Source: Adiantum capillus-veneris
Lineage: Eukaryota > Streptophyta > Polypodiopsida > Polypodiales > Pteridaceae
Length of the DNA: 64,000 nucleotides
Direction of reading: 5' to 3'
NCBI GenBank assembly: GCA_014529385.2
Contig: CM043959.1
Coordinates: 54,374,253 to 54,438,252 of the forward strand
A program made the translations under genes and the position numbers. Under the pieces are notes generated by a model. It was not told the origin of the DNA, searched no databases, and saw nothing but the letters and a program-made list of their open reading frames with translations. Below are positions 11,640 through 22,654 of this stretch, piece after piece; position 1 is the stretch's first letter, and every line of letters begins with the position of its first letter.

Positions 11640-13640
11640 AGGGAAGTGCCATGCCCTGAGGACATGATCAATCCACAAAGGGGAGTAAGCCCAAAGCTTT
11701 GCGAAAAGCTTCAAAATTCTTACGAGACAATGCCTTTGTGAAAATATCTGCAAGGTTGTCCTGTGTTGGCACATAAGCCAAGTTGATCTCTCCTGTTGGG
11801 AGCCTCTCCTTGAGATAGTGGTAATGCACCTCAATGTGCTTTGTGCAAGCATGAAAAACTGGGTTTCTTGCAATTGTGAATGCGCTCTGACTGTTAGTGT
11901 AGATAGTGTTGGCAGTGTCCTATCCAACACCCAAATCATCCATAAGGCGTCTGAGCCATACACACCCAACCGTAGCTATGAAGACTGCCCTGTACTCAGC
12001 CTCACAACTAGAAGTGGCCACAGTAGGTTGCTTCTTGAACAACCATGATATGGCATGAGCTGCCAAGCATGAAACAAAAACCACTTGTGGACACTCGTGT
12101 GTCAAAACAATCAGCCCAATCTAAGTCCAAAAAAACATGCAAATCTGGTGGCAATGATCCCCCCTTGGAGTAAAACGAGCCAACATGTAAAGTGCCACTC
12201 AAGTAGCAAAAAATTCTCTTGACAGCCTGCTAATGCTTAGACCATGGGCTATGAATGAATCTGTTGACCTGTGAAACTGTAAACTGAATATTCGGCCTCG
12301 TGTTGAATACATAAATGAAGCATCCATTTGGTAAGGATCACCAGCATCATGAAGACTCAATTTTAAACTTGTTTCCATGGGAGTGGCAATAGGTTTGCAA
12401 TCCTCAAGTCCAAACTTACATAGAAATGTCTCTATGTAATCTTTTTGACACTAGAAAATACCACCATCACACTGCTTAAACTATATACCCAAGTAATGAT
12501 GCAACAGTCCCAAATCTTTCATCTTGAAAGTAGCATTCAAATTAGCCTCAAATTCACCAATATGTCTCTCATTTGGTCCAGTGATCAGCAAATCATCCAC
12601 GTAAAGAACAACAATGAGAAGTACGTCACCCTCACGCTTGACATAAAATGTGGTTTCTGTTGGACTGTTACAAAAGCCTCATTTGAATAAATGAGTGTCA
12701 GCCTTCTCATACCAAGCACGAGGAGATTGATTCAACCCATACAAAGCTTTGTTACATTTGCACACCTTATCCTCTTGTCCTTTCTTGACAAAACCACGAG
12801 GCTGCGTTACATAAACTTCTTCAAATTTGTCACCATTCAAGAAAGCAGTAACAATGTCTGGCTGATGTACATCCCAACCAAAATGAGCTGCCAACGCACA
12901 TAGAACGTGCACAATAGTCATACGACAAGTGGTAGCAAAAGTCTCTTCATAATCTATGCCTTGTTTTTGTGCATAACCCTTTGCAACAAGTCAAGCCTTA
13001 TACAGCTCAATCTCACCATCCAGCTTGCATTTCAACTTGTAAATCCACTTTTTACCAATGGCCTTTGTGCCAAGAGGCAAATCACATAAAGTCCATGTGT
13101 CATTTTCTATAAGTGCATCATATTCTGATTGCATGGCAGCCATCCAATCTTTTGAATTTTGTGCTTCATCAAAAGATAGAGGTTCCTCAACATCATGTAA
13201 GCTAGACACAGCCAAAGCATAACAATCTGATGCATAAGATGCATGGCCAGAGCCTGAACCAGTATGACTAGACAAAGGTGCATCCAATTTACTATCACGC
13301 AATGTATGCACCAACCATTTTCGCATACCTCTAGCCTGCTCATTTTCAATCCTTTCCTCATCAAGTACTTCATGTACATCTGCATCAGTAATAGGCTGAT
13401 CTATAACATTTTTAGAAACCCCCATAGGTTGTACATTTGCCTCATTGGATTTTACATTCGAACTTCCACCACTGAAAAGAGGCAACAAAGTGTCATAAAT
13501 GTCTTGTGAGCTTACATTATTGTCTCTAGTACATGACAACAAGGGCTAAACAGAATCTTCCACAAACACAACATCTCATGAAATTAGAATACGCTTTGTT
13601 TTTCTTTGAGCACTATAACCAACCAAAATACATTTGACAA
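11640..13640 (-). pseudogene. C1 reverse transcriptase and RNase H
   Basis: Minus strand. RT begins with W-T-L-C-D-L-P-L-G-T-K-A-I-G-K-K-W (about 13110-13050). It continues with F-G-W-D-V-H-Q-P-D-I-V-T-A-F-L-N-G and A-L-Y-G-L-N-Q-S-P-R-A-W-Y (12880-12710), then the catalytic Y-V-D-D at 12603-12592. RNase H follows with S-S-C-E-A-E-Y-R-A-V (about 12010-11980) and the D-x-Q-S-A block near 11890. The first RT segment (to the stop at 12991) is a long open stretch that starts in an acidic linker following integrase. Frame changes at 12990, about 12660 and about 11925 break it. It would synthesise element cDNA and remove RNA in virus-like particles if intact. Confidence 0.87.
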
Positions 13641-14758
13641 CCTTATCATCCAATTTTTCTGCGTTGTGTTTGTGGCACCAAAGCATATGCCAAACAGCCA
13701 AAAACACGCATGTGGTCAATAGAAGGCTTTCTATCATGCCATGCTTCATATGGAGTCATAGACTGCAAAGCTTTTGTAGGACACCTCTTAAGTACATAAG
13801 TGGCACACATGATCGCCTCAACCCAAAACGAATGTGGCAAAGCTTGACTTTTGACCATACATTGTGCCATTTCTATAAGTGACCTGCTTTTCCTCGTAGA
13901 AACACCATTTTGTTGAGGTGTATAAGGCACTGTACATTGGTGCTTTATCCCACGACTAGCCAAAAATGCATTAAATTCATGAGACATATACTCCCCCCCT
14001 TGATCGGAATGGAGGGTGCCCATAGTACATTTCAAGACATTTTTAGCCATAGCCAGACATTGTTTGAAGCACATAAATACTTTGGACTTTGCTTTAAGCG
14101 GATATACCCATGCATGCCTGGAGTAATCGTCAATAAAAGTCACAAAGTAAAGATAATTTCCCAAGGACAGAGTTTGCATGGGCCGACAAACATCACTATG
14201 CACAAGCTGCAACCTACATGTGTCCCTAACTAAACCATCCTTTGAAAACTTAGAATGTTGCATCTTACCCAAAATACAACCTTCACAGACATGTTTGACA
14301 GGTGCTTCAAGAGGCGGCAAAGAAGCAACCATATTAGATTTCTACAAACGTAGCAAACTGGCAAAATTCAGATGACCAAAACGTGCATGCCAAAGTTTTG
14401 CATCTGAAATAGCCTTTGAATCCACAATTGCATTTGCAAAATTTTTCCCAACTTGTCATACAAAGTGATACAGCCCACGACATAAAATGCCAGATGCAAC
14501 AATTTCATCACCAAAAATGAGATCATGTATTGTACATCTGTCATCCACAAATTTGACTACAAGACCAAGTCTAGCAAGTGCAGATACAGACAAAAGATTC
14601 TTCTTGATCCAAGGTACATAAAGTGCATCAACAAGTGTGAAAAAATTGCTATTTGTAGCAATAAGCACAATCTTTCCACCTCCCTGAATGGGATAAGAGG
14701 CATTGTTGGCACAAGTAACAGAATTCCTATGAGGGACACACTCAAGAGGGGTGAACAA
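13641..14758 (-). pseudogene. C1 pre-integrase zinc domain and integrase
   Basis: Minus strand. The protease C-terminus and pre-integrase region (P-W-I-K-K-N-L-L-S-V-S-A-L) lies around 14600. Next comes C-x-x-C (V-C-E-G-C-I-L-G-K) at 14290, then integrase core with L-V-H-S-D-V-C (about 14210), L-H-S-D-Q-G-G-E-Y (about 14010) and Q-Q-N-G-V-S-T-R-K-S (13920-13890). The catalytic triad is D, D and a third position where Glu is expected but Thr is found. A 228-codon stretch is open from 14332 to 13646; upstream a stop separates it from protease. Neighbouring RT follows in the same direction. Confidence 0.88.
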
Positions 14759-15897
14759 ATCACGACGTGAGGTAATGTGCTTTGTAGCACCACTGTCAAA
14801 TTACCACACATGTGAATATACAACAACTGACATGCATGCATCATGGACATTAGAATTATAAGTGCACTCTGCACTAAAATCCCATTCTGCATCAACATCA
14901 GCATCACAGTCTCCTTTCACAGAAGACTCAACAACTGCTACATTTGTAGTGGAACCAGCATTAGTAGTGGAACCAGCCTCTTTCTTCTTAGCCTCTTTAG
15001 CCTTCAACTTAGGACACTGCTTGATCAAGTGATCATTAGCTTTACAATTATGGCAATGCATCTTGTTTTTTCCCTTCTCAGCAAAATTTACAGACGAATT
15101 GCTGCCATCAGAAACATTAGGAACAGGTGATTTTCCACTCGCAGAAGAACCATGAGAAGTGGCTGCTTGATTGCTACCACATTTTCTTTGAGCAGCAATA
15201 AAGGCCTGTTTAACTGCATGCTATCTAGTCCTATTTTTTTGGAAAAGTGACTCTTGAAATAGCAATGTGCATAATGCATCAAACTTGACAACTTTAGGAT
15301 TTCCTTGGGTCATAAGTCGCTAAGTACTAGCAAAAGGCTGGTAAAAATTTGGCAAGGCGTCAAGAACAGTCTGCACAAGGGAACGATCTAAAATGACTTC
15401 ACCTGCAAAAATAAGTTTCTTATTGATATCCTTGACACCAGCAAGGAAAATGTCCATGTCATCTTCCTCATGGATAATCTTCGCCTCCAGCTTTTTATGC
15501 AGCAACGCAATTTTTGCCTCATTGCAACTTGCATAAAGACCAGCCAAAATATCCTAAGCATGTTTTGCAGATTTTGTTGAACAAATGTGAGGAGTAATAG
15601 TGAACTTCGGTGACAACGCAATCAATGCATGTACCTGCGTATCTTTTACATCCCAATGAGCTTGTTCTATCGTAGGCAAAACAACTCTAATAACAGCAAT
15701 CCTTGCAGCAAGACCTGCAATATCCTCAACATCGCCTACATCCCCAGAACGAGGACATACATCAATGCCATGCACAATATTCTAGACACCCTTTGACACA
15801 AGAACATGTTGCATCATGTTATCCCACATAGGGTAATTGTCCCCATCCAATCTGTAGAAGCAAACATCTTGAACACATTTGTGTTGTTGTCGGCCAT
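14759..15897 (-). pseudogene. C1 gag with CCHC knuckle and protease active site
   Basis: Minus strand; the ATG at 15897-15895 begins M-A-D-N-N-T-N-V-F, identical in its first residues to the remnant at 6523. A frameshift follows within about 30 codons (stop near 15816). Later Gag segments are readable at 15775-15554 and 15547-15320. The zinc knuckle C-H-N-C-K-A-N-D-H-L-I-K-Q-C lies at 15058-15017. The protease active site F-D-S-G-A-T-K-H-I-T lies near 14800-14770, with Asp-Ser-Gly intact but a TAA two codons before it. Gag would coat the RNA and the protease would cut the polyprotein. Confidence 0.82.
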
Positions 15898-16175
15898 GAA
15901 GAATCCTTGCACTTGATGTGAAAATTGACCAAAAAGAGGAGAAATATAGCAAGAACAACACGTGCTATATAGCACAAATTGTAGAAGATTGTAAGGGAAT
16001 TGTTATGCAAAAAACGACACTTACAAAAATTCTGCACAAAATGACGACATAGCCTGCAGAGTACTCCCAAATTTTTTGTCGACCTACTAATGCTCGCCAA
16101 AGCTCACTAAGACCAGAGAAAGTGAGCATGTCTATGCTGGAGCTACTGGCGACTAAGCTCGAGAGGATGCAACCT
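15898..16175 (-). other. C1 5' leader
   Basis: Non-coding leader between the primer site and the gag ATG on the minus strand. Shared with 6524-6865 of the C1 remnant. Confidence 0.6.
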
Positions 16176-16187
16176 GCTCTGATACCA
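16176..16187 (-). other. C1 primer-binding site (tRNA-iMet)
   Basis: Minus-strand TGGTATCAGAGC, an exact match to the complement of the initiator tRNA-Met 3' end, two bases inside the 5' LTR. Confidence 0.93.
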
Positions 16188-16189
16188 AT

Positions 16190-16423
16190 TGTTGGAATTA
16201 TGGTTGCAGGAAAACACACACAGCTTGGAGAAGATGAAGGAAGCTCAAGGCACACAAGTGAGATTGTATTACTTAGTGTGCAATGGAAAAATAAGTTAGC
16301 CCTAGAGTGATGGGCGTATATACAATGCACGGGGGGGGGGGAACCCTCCAAGTGAGGGAAAAAATGTCCCGACGGTCCTAAGTGTGCTCACACACATGAC
16401 TACCACATGTATATATGGTAACA
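16190..16423 (-). repeat. C1 5' LTR
   Basis: Plus-strand ends TGTTGGAAT and GGTAACA, 234 bp. A tract of G at about 16331-16341 is longer than in the partner LTR. Confidence 0.93.
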
Positions 16424-16428
16424 ATGCG
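16424..16428. repeat. Target-site duplication of C1 (right)
   Basis: ATGCG, pairing with 11359-11363. Confidence 0.93.
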
Positions 16429-16640
16429 GAGCACAATTACACGACAATAGAAAGAGAAGGTTTGGAAATTATATATGCAGCCAAAAATTTTAGACATTAC
16501 CTTCTCGCAAACAATTCGTATTTTTTGTGGATCACCAGGCAATGTTGTATTTAGTGAACAAACCATACAATATTGACCATGTAGTTTGATGGTTCATAAT
16601 ATTGCTAGAGATTGATTTCACTGTATTGGTCAAGAAAGGG
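16429..16640 (+). pseudogene. G3-I RNase H, second half
   Basis: Continues the reading frame left at 11358: A-E-H-N-Y-T-T-I-E-R-E-G-L-E-I-I-Y, then N-F-R-H-Y-L-L at 16485-16505, as in gypsy RNase H (E-R-E and F-R-H-Y-L-L are typical). Stops follow near 16545-16620. Confidence 0.82.
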
Positions 16641-18293
16641 ATCACTCATCAGATGGCAGACCATCTATCATGATTGATACACGGTGAAGCACCTCTTGGG
16701 GCTGATGATGACTTACTAGATTCTTACCTCTTCAACATCCAAATGGTATCGAGGTGGAGCAAACATATGATAACACTGCTCACCATTGGTTCTCTGCAAA
16801 CTAAAAGGCAACCATTAATCATTGAGCAATCAAGCTCATTAGTGCTAATAGCTGAACGACTATATAAGTAAGGAAATGACAGAATACTTAGGCTATGCAT
16901 AGAGCCATCGAAAAAAGAGTTGTACTTGAGGCAAGCTCACGTACAAACGACGAGGTTTCATAATGCAAAAATGAAAACATACCAGCGGTTGGTGATACTT
17001 GGGGTTTATTGGCCTCATATGCAGAAAAGCGTCCATGATACATGTGCCATCCAAAAGCCAATACACTATTCAGGATAATAGAATCACCCAAGTGGGAGAA
17101 ATATATTGTAGATTATAATCTACATCAAAAAAAGAGTCTTGCCATCAAACTTGAGCAGAGCCAGACTACGTTCAATCCAGAGAGAAACGAAAAACTATGT
17201 TATCATAAAAATTAACTTTTATCGGAGAGGGATAGACAACAACTTGAGAATTTGTGTTGTGGAGCATGAGTGCTTAATGATTCTTGAGTGAGCACATGCC
17301 AGATCAGCAAGAGGTCAATTTTTGGTTGACAAAACCGTAAAAGCAATACTCCTTGCATGAATATGGTGGCCTACTCTATACATGGATTCAGAGCACTATG
17401 TCAAATGATGCGATGATTGTCAACGAACAAAAGTACATATGTGACAGGATGAAATGATGCTAAGATCAATGATGGGAGCAATGGATTTTGCCAAATGGGG
17501 GATAGACTTTGTTGGACCTATCTCACCACCTGCATATCGAACGCATGCTCAATACATCATCGTGGTCACATATTATTCAACCAACTGGGTAGAAGCCAAA
17601 GCAACACAAAAATAATGATGGAAAAACAACAACGCAATTCTTGTTTGAGAACATTTTCACCATATAGGATCTTCCGATTAAGATAGCGAGTGATCAAGGG
17701 ACTCGTTTTCTCAAGGATATGGTTGATTATCTATTACAGGAGTTTATGGTGCTTCATTCAAAATGCATATCACGCTTAAGCAAACACACAAGCCGAGAGC
17801 ACAAACAAAATTCTATGCACAAGCTCACAAAAATTGTCAACAAGTCAAGAGTTGATTGGGATCAAAAACTACACTCAGCTTTATGGGCATATCAGGCAGC
17901 ATACAAAATGCCTAAGAATATGAGGAGAATATGACACCTTTTAATTTGGTGTTTGAGATAAATGCCATACCACCCGTGGAATTCTTAATTCTTACACTAT
18001 GCATTGCACAATAATTAGGATGGACGGGACATGAGTTGTTGAATAGATTGGAACAGCTAACCCAACTAGATGAGTTGAGGCTCAAAGCATTTGTTTCAGA
18101 AGGGTGACTATGTATTAGTCCCTACACCTTGAAGCAACACACCAAGAAACTGAAAAAGCATGGTAGCGGCCCATTTATGATTGATGATATATCACCAAGT
18201 GGTGTCATACAATTTGCAACATTGGCGGGAGAGCGAATGTATAACAGGATCAATGGATGCAAACTGAAGAAGTATCACCGAGAAATTATATGA
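16641..18293 (+). pseudogene. G3-I integrase
   Basis: Decayed Ty3/gypsy integrase. Seen: a linker A-D-H-L-S...G-E-A-P-L-G-A-D-D-D-L-L (16650-16715); a zinc-region remnant with C-D-D-C-Q-R-T-K at 17410-17435; core start G-I-D-F-V-G-P-I-S (17500-17525), which needs a frame change; W-D-Q-K-L-H-S-A-L-W-A-Y (17858-17895); and the C-terminal G-P-F-M-I-D-D-I-S-P-S-G-V followed by N-G-C-K-L-K-K-Y-H (18170-18275), typical of the end of integrase in Tat-like elements. The frame ends at TGA 18291-18293 and the same frame then enters the protease-like region. Stops and indels are frequent in the middle. Confidence 0.78.
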
Positions 18294-19190
18294 AGCAAAG
18301 GAATGAAAATAGAAGGCACAAGCAATTCGAGCACAAGCACAGGAGAAATCGTGGTTGCGGATTTTAAAGCGCAAAGAACGACAAAATCCAACTCCATTAC
18401 GGCAAGCACGATAGTCCAATACGAGAAAAGTTGGCTTGGAGGAATCGATGTATGGATCAATGTCCAACTAGCCGATGGAACGACAGAAAGAGCACTTGTA
18501 GATATTGGGGCGCATGTCAATGCTATGCGGTATTCTGCATTAATCAAACTCCATGATCAAACCAACCAAGATTGAGTTAAAGGCCCGATAAAGGCAGCTA
18601 ACAAAGGAACAATGGCTAGTTTGGGACAAGCCAATGTCTCAATTAACATTGAAGGTAACCACTACCCACATCAATTCCACATAATGATTGATATTGACCT
18701 CAACAAGGAAATCATCTTGGGTGCTTCATGGATGCACACTTACAAAGTAGTTCCTAAATGGCAAGACGACATTTTGAAGTATAATTTCAAGGGCATAGCT
18801 TATGTCACACCCTTGACACAAACATATCATATTTGTGGTGTATAGCCTCATACAAAAGCATCGGCGATAGCGAAACCTCATTCCACCATTCAACTGCAAC
18901 AGTCTACAAGCATTCATGGAAAAAAGATTAAGCAAGTTTGCGGGAAAAAGACAATTATGGCACCCAAACCACAGCAGATATGGATGCCCAAAGCCCTACT
19001 TTCCAATCAATCTTTCAACTCGACCAAGCCAATTTTTCAAGTTGCCAGAACAACTCTTCATAAGCCAAAATGGTGGAGAAATCCAACCAACAAATCAATG
19101 CTTCATCGGGCTTACACAAATACAAAAGGATTCCCAAATATCAATCGGACAAGTCAAAAAGGTGCACCAGTAGCTTGGAAAACATGCTAG
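18294..19190 (+). pseudogene. Retropepsin-like domain downstream of integrase (G3-I)
   Basis: In the same frame as the integrase C-terminus, interrupted only by TGA 18291, TGA 18573, TAG 18843 and TAG 19188. The first part (18303-18470) is a Ser/Thr-rich linker. A retropepsin active-site-like A-L-V-D-I-G-A-H-V-N-A-M follows at 18492-18527, with Ile in place of the usual Thr/Ser. The C-terminal block E-I-I-L-G-A-S-W-M-H-T-Y-K-V-V lies at 18709-18753, as in L-G-R-P-W-I-H of plant gypsy proteases. A Lys/Pro/Gln-rich tail (18957-19187) follows. Retropepsins normally precede RT in gypsy elements; here no protease was found between Gag and RT. It could alternatively be the start of a second, fused element, but no LTR or junction is visible. 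Confidence 0.66.
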
Positions 19191-20325
19191 GAAACTACCC
19201 ATGAAGTTTTGTCCAATTTGGGTTTTGAACATGGATCGGGATCCATGACCCCAGATGTAGATTATTGTCAAAATTGGTTGCAAAGTGTGTGTACATGCTT
19301 AGAATTGTGCAATGTGCCATCATTTCAATCTTTGGACTTATAAAGTGCTTCCTTTGTTAAAGTCTAGCAATGTCAGAGTGTTGAAGACTAAAAGTGTGTT
19401 TTTGGTCAAATGCAAAGTCAAGAGAATTTGTGAACTTATGTTAAATCAAGAACTGCAGAAGATGCTTGGAAAGTGGTCCAAATTTGCCAGGGAGACTAAG
19501 GGAATCAAAGAGAGTCCAATTGGGCCAAAAATCAATAAACAGCCGAGATTTGGACACTATTTCAACCCCAAATCATCAGAAGTGCAAAATCCTAAACAGA
19601 TTGATCGTCATTAAGGATCAAAGTTGCCATCCAAAACCAAATATAGCAAAGTTGGACCAAATTAGGCCATAGCTTGGGAAACTGGGAAACCTTGAGATAA
19701 ACTTGTCCAAATTTGAAAGTGACTTCACCTGTGTGTTAGAATATTCTATAGGAATAGGTATCCCAAGTTTCACCCTAAAAGGATACAAAACATGGATCGC
19801 GATCCATGACCCCCTGCAAGCTTTCATGACCAAATTCATACCATCAGGTCCAATATTCTTAAACTAGACTGACCCTAAAGTTTCAAGTCATTCAAACTTC
19901 AAAACCCTTGCCAAAATACCAAAATTCTCTAAGTCTCAGAAAGTTTTCAAAAACTGGCAGGAATTTTCAACCAGTGATCCAAAATAAAAAAGAAGTGAAC
20001 CATAGAATCCCCAAAGCATGCTTTATCAGATGGTATCACCAGAATTTCAGTATGTGCTCCAACATGGATCGCGATCCATGACCCCCTGAACCAAAATTGA
20101 CATGTAGCCACATGACCTAGTGCCTGTAGTTGTCCTAAATGCACTAGTGAAGTTTGGACTTGTTTTGATCATGTTATGCTCATTTTTCATTTTATTAGGT
20201 GAAGTTTGCATTTTTTTCCTTTTTGAAAAACTTTTTGTCCAATTTCTAGAGCTAATTGAAGGATTTTTAATGATAGAATGCCTCACAGATGACCAAGGAA
20301 GCAGTGAGAGGCTCACCCCTACCAG
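19191..20325 (+). other. G3-I region with three palindromic motifs
   Basis: Mostly non-coding or decayed: a 100-codon Lys/Asn-rich open stretch at 19312-19614 has no recognisable domain. The palindrome CATGGATCGCGATCCATG occurs at 19791-19808 and 20063-20080, and a one-base variant at 19230-19247, each followed by ACCCC. Simple T-rich sequence lies at 20150-20240. Confidence 0.5.
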
Positions 20326-21240
20326 GTGCTGAAGATCTCATTTAATGAAAAAGCTCACATCTCAAAGGAGGAGCTGGCAAAGATACCAACCAATATCTTT
20401 ATTGGAAGGTTTCAAGAAGATGGCACTAAATTAAAGACGACAACATTTCCAAAGGAACTATGGACTTTGCACCAACAACGAGAAGTCGTCGAGGGTCCGG
20501 GTGTTTTCAAATGGACACCATTTTCATATTTGCGCCATGGGGTATGGATTTTCAGAGAGCCCACGAGCTTATGAGCTCTATCCAATACAATGGTGAGGCT
20601 ACATTGAAAGACAAGGATGGAGAGACTGTGAAGGTCTGAATCACAATCGATCTTATTAACCAAGCTCTCCATCTACCTCCTAGAAATCTTAATATTCTCT
20701 TAAAGACCAAAGCTATTGATAATGACAAAGCCTTCATCAAGCAGCAAGGCCATAAATTCACATACAAAGACCTTGTATATTCAGAGATAGAGTTTTTGCT
20801 TTGGTTGATATCTAGCATATCAAGGTATAGAAGGCACCAAGGTACACGTAGCCAAATCTTCACATTGCAGTAGTCATGGCCATGGGGCTTTCTGAGCAAA
20901 GAGTAGTCCACTGCGATTTGGGGAATTACATCCTTGAAAATCTAGTCGAGGCCAACCTCAAGAGCAGCGAGAGAAACAAAACATACATGAATGTAGGGTC
21001 AATGCTCACCAGGATAGCATACCAAGCCCTAGGAATGATCAACCAACTACCGATGGTTGACTCACAAATTGACCTTTTGCACAAATCAAAGCATGTGGTC
21101 CAGGCGGTATAGCAGGTTCTTCATTGGCACCAAGCACAAAGAAGACACGAGGACAAAGCTCTAGGAAATAGACAATGAAAAGACAGAGACAGACATTGAG
21201 CTCAGTGGCGAGATAAAACCCAACATTAATAGAAACTTGG
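20326..21240 (+). pseudogene. Unrecognised conserved-looking ORF remnant after G3 protease
   Basis: Two or three frames give a protein-like reading. It starts L-K-I-S-F-N-E-K-A-H-I-S-K (20329) with E-L-W-T-L-H-Q-Q-R-E near 20455. It passes by frameshift (about 20555) to E-L-H-E-L-M-S-S-I-Q-Y and I-D-L-I-N-Q-A-L-H-L-P-P (20650-20680). Then H-K-F-T-Y-K-D-L-V-Y-S-E-I-E-F-L-L leads into a last segment (20876-21112) with V-G-S-M-L-T-R-I-A-Y-Q-A-L-G. I do not recognise the family; the Leu-Pro-Pro and T-R-I-A-Y-x-A-L-G pattern suggests a structured helical protein carried by the element. It could be a 3' accessory ORF of G3 or a separate element. Confidence 0.4.
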
Positions 21241-22654
21241 ACTCACTTTCAGGCCTTTTAGTTTTAGAGAGAGAGTGACGCTCGACCAATGAGGAAGAGG
21301 CTTACACTATGTTGAAAATCAATATTTTGGAGCCAAACTCGTTTAGAAAAAAATGAAGAAACTAATATTTTGTTCTTCAAATTATACAATGTCACACTTT
21401 CAAAGCACAAATGCCATTAGTTGTACGATGAATTTCAAAACTTGTATTGAAGACTCTAGTATCTATGTTCCCTTCCAAATATTGCTTTGAGAAGCTCTAC
21501 TTCCCTCTCAAAATTGTCTTCCCTTTTTCATATTTGCAATAACTCTACTCTGTGTTCTAATGCATACCATGACTACCTCTCAAAGTCCTAGCACTACCAT
21601 TCACTCTATTAGCATTTTTAATTGCTATACTATAGATGATCATGCATGGATACCATCTAGAATAACTATCGAAATTTGGGTACTATTGCAGACGCGGAGG
21701 AGGAAGAGGAGGCAACGCAATGATTTGGTGGAGGCCTTCAAGGGACAAGTTAAAGAGTTTAAAGTATGTGCACAAAGCAAGCGGGTAAAAGAGGTCCTCA
21801 TACAACATGCTTTCCAACATGCAGGCTTAAGGTTGCAAACATCTCCTCCTAGTTTTCCACGGCATTGACCCAACTGTAAGTTATTTTGAGCATATCTTGT
21901 TTAGTGCATGATTATGTTTGCAGGTTTAGGATTGATATCATGTTTAATATGTTGTAGATATTTATCCATCGAACAAGATGGATTGGCAACCAGTTGAGAG
22001 CATAGTTGGGATTTTTTATGCTTTCCATGCATTTATTGAAGGCCCCTCCCTGACTGGCTCCGACTCCTCCCTGGTTGGCTCAGGCCCCTCACTGACTGCC
22101 AGGAGCTGGAGTGGAGTTGTACCTAGCTCGGGTACTCTCTCAGGCATGGGATTTGCCTGCCCATCTGTCTGGGCTGAGGATTGATTGTTCCTCTTGCCCT
22201 GTGATTGATTTCTTTTGTTGCTTTCATCCCTTGAAGGCTCTATCTATCGCGCACGAGGATGGAGAGGAGGGGTGCTAAGAATATCCATAATTCTACTATC
22301 TCGGATAGGGACGAGCTAAAGCATCCCATTGTAGCAAATACGCAACCTCCAAAGTGTGTCAAAATCTCATGGCATAATTGTGACGGGATGGGCATGGACA
22401 GCCAGGATATATCCATCACTGAAAAATTCAACGAGGTAGTCTTCTGCAATCTCTTGTAGGCAGAGAAGTGCAATGCTGGCCCATCGCATGCTTACTCTCC
22501 AATGCTCATAAATCTCTCACACTAGTCACTGAAATGGAAGCCGTGGGATGGTCAATTGCATGTGTCCTTCAATCCTTTGCAACTCTTGTAGGACGCATAT
22601 GTGCCCCTTGTATCGGTGTCTTCTTGCTTGAGCATGAAAGGACTCACATGTCTC
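21241..22654. other. Unassigned; weak coding and splice-like signals
   Basis: No retroelement domain seen. An open stretch at 21560-21868 (Arg/Lys-rich, then K-E-F-K-V-C-A-Q-S-K-R-V-K-E-V-L) ends just before a good 5' splice-like CT|GTAAGTTA at 21875, with TTTGCAG at 21917-21923 and TTGTAG at 21953-21958 as possible acceptors. A Ser/Pro/Gly run is coded around 22030-22150. These may belong to the spliced remnant that becomes clear after 25258, but nothing here fixes that. Confidence 0.3.

Larger units (their letters stand above)
11364..16423 (-). mobile_element. Ty1/copia element C1, full length, nested in G3-I RNase H
   Basis: A 5060-bp element on the minus strand with LTRs of 228 and 234 bp, a tRNA-iMet primer site, polypurine tract and 5-bp TSD. 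Domain order on the minus strand is Gag with CCHC knuckle, protease, integrase, RT, RNase H, the Ty1/copia order. The G3 RNase H reading continues across the insertion once the element and one TSD are removed, which confirms the boundaries. Coding is broken by stops and frameshifts, so it is non-autonomous. Most recognisable features resemble Tork/Tnt1-like elements; the lineage is inference. Confidence 0.95.

Noticed and set aside
21875-21958. Intron at 21875
   Set aside because: Good donor sequence, but no coding continuity could be shown on the downstream side, so it was not listed as a gene.
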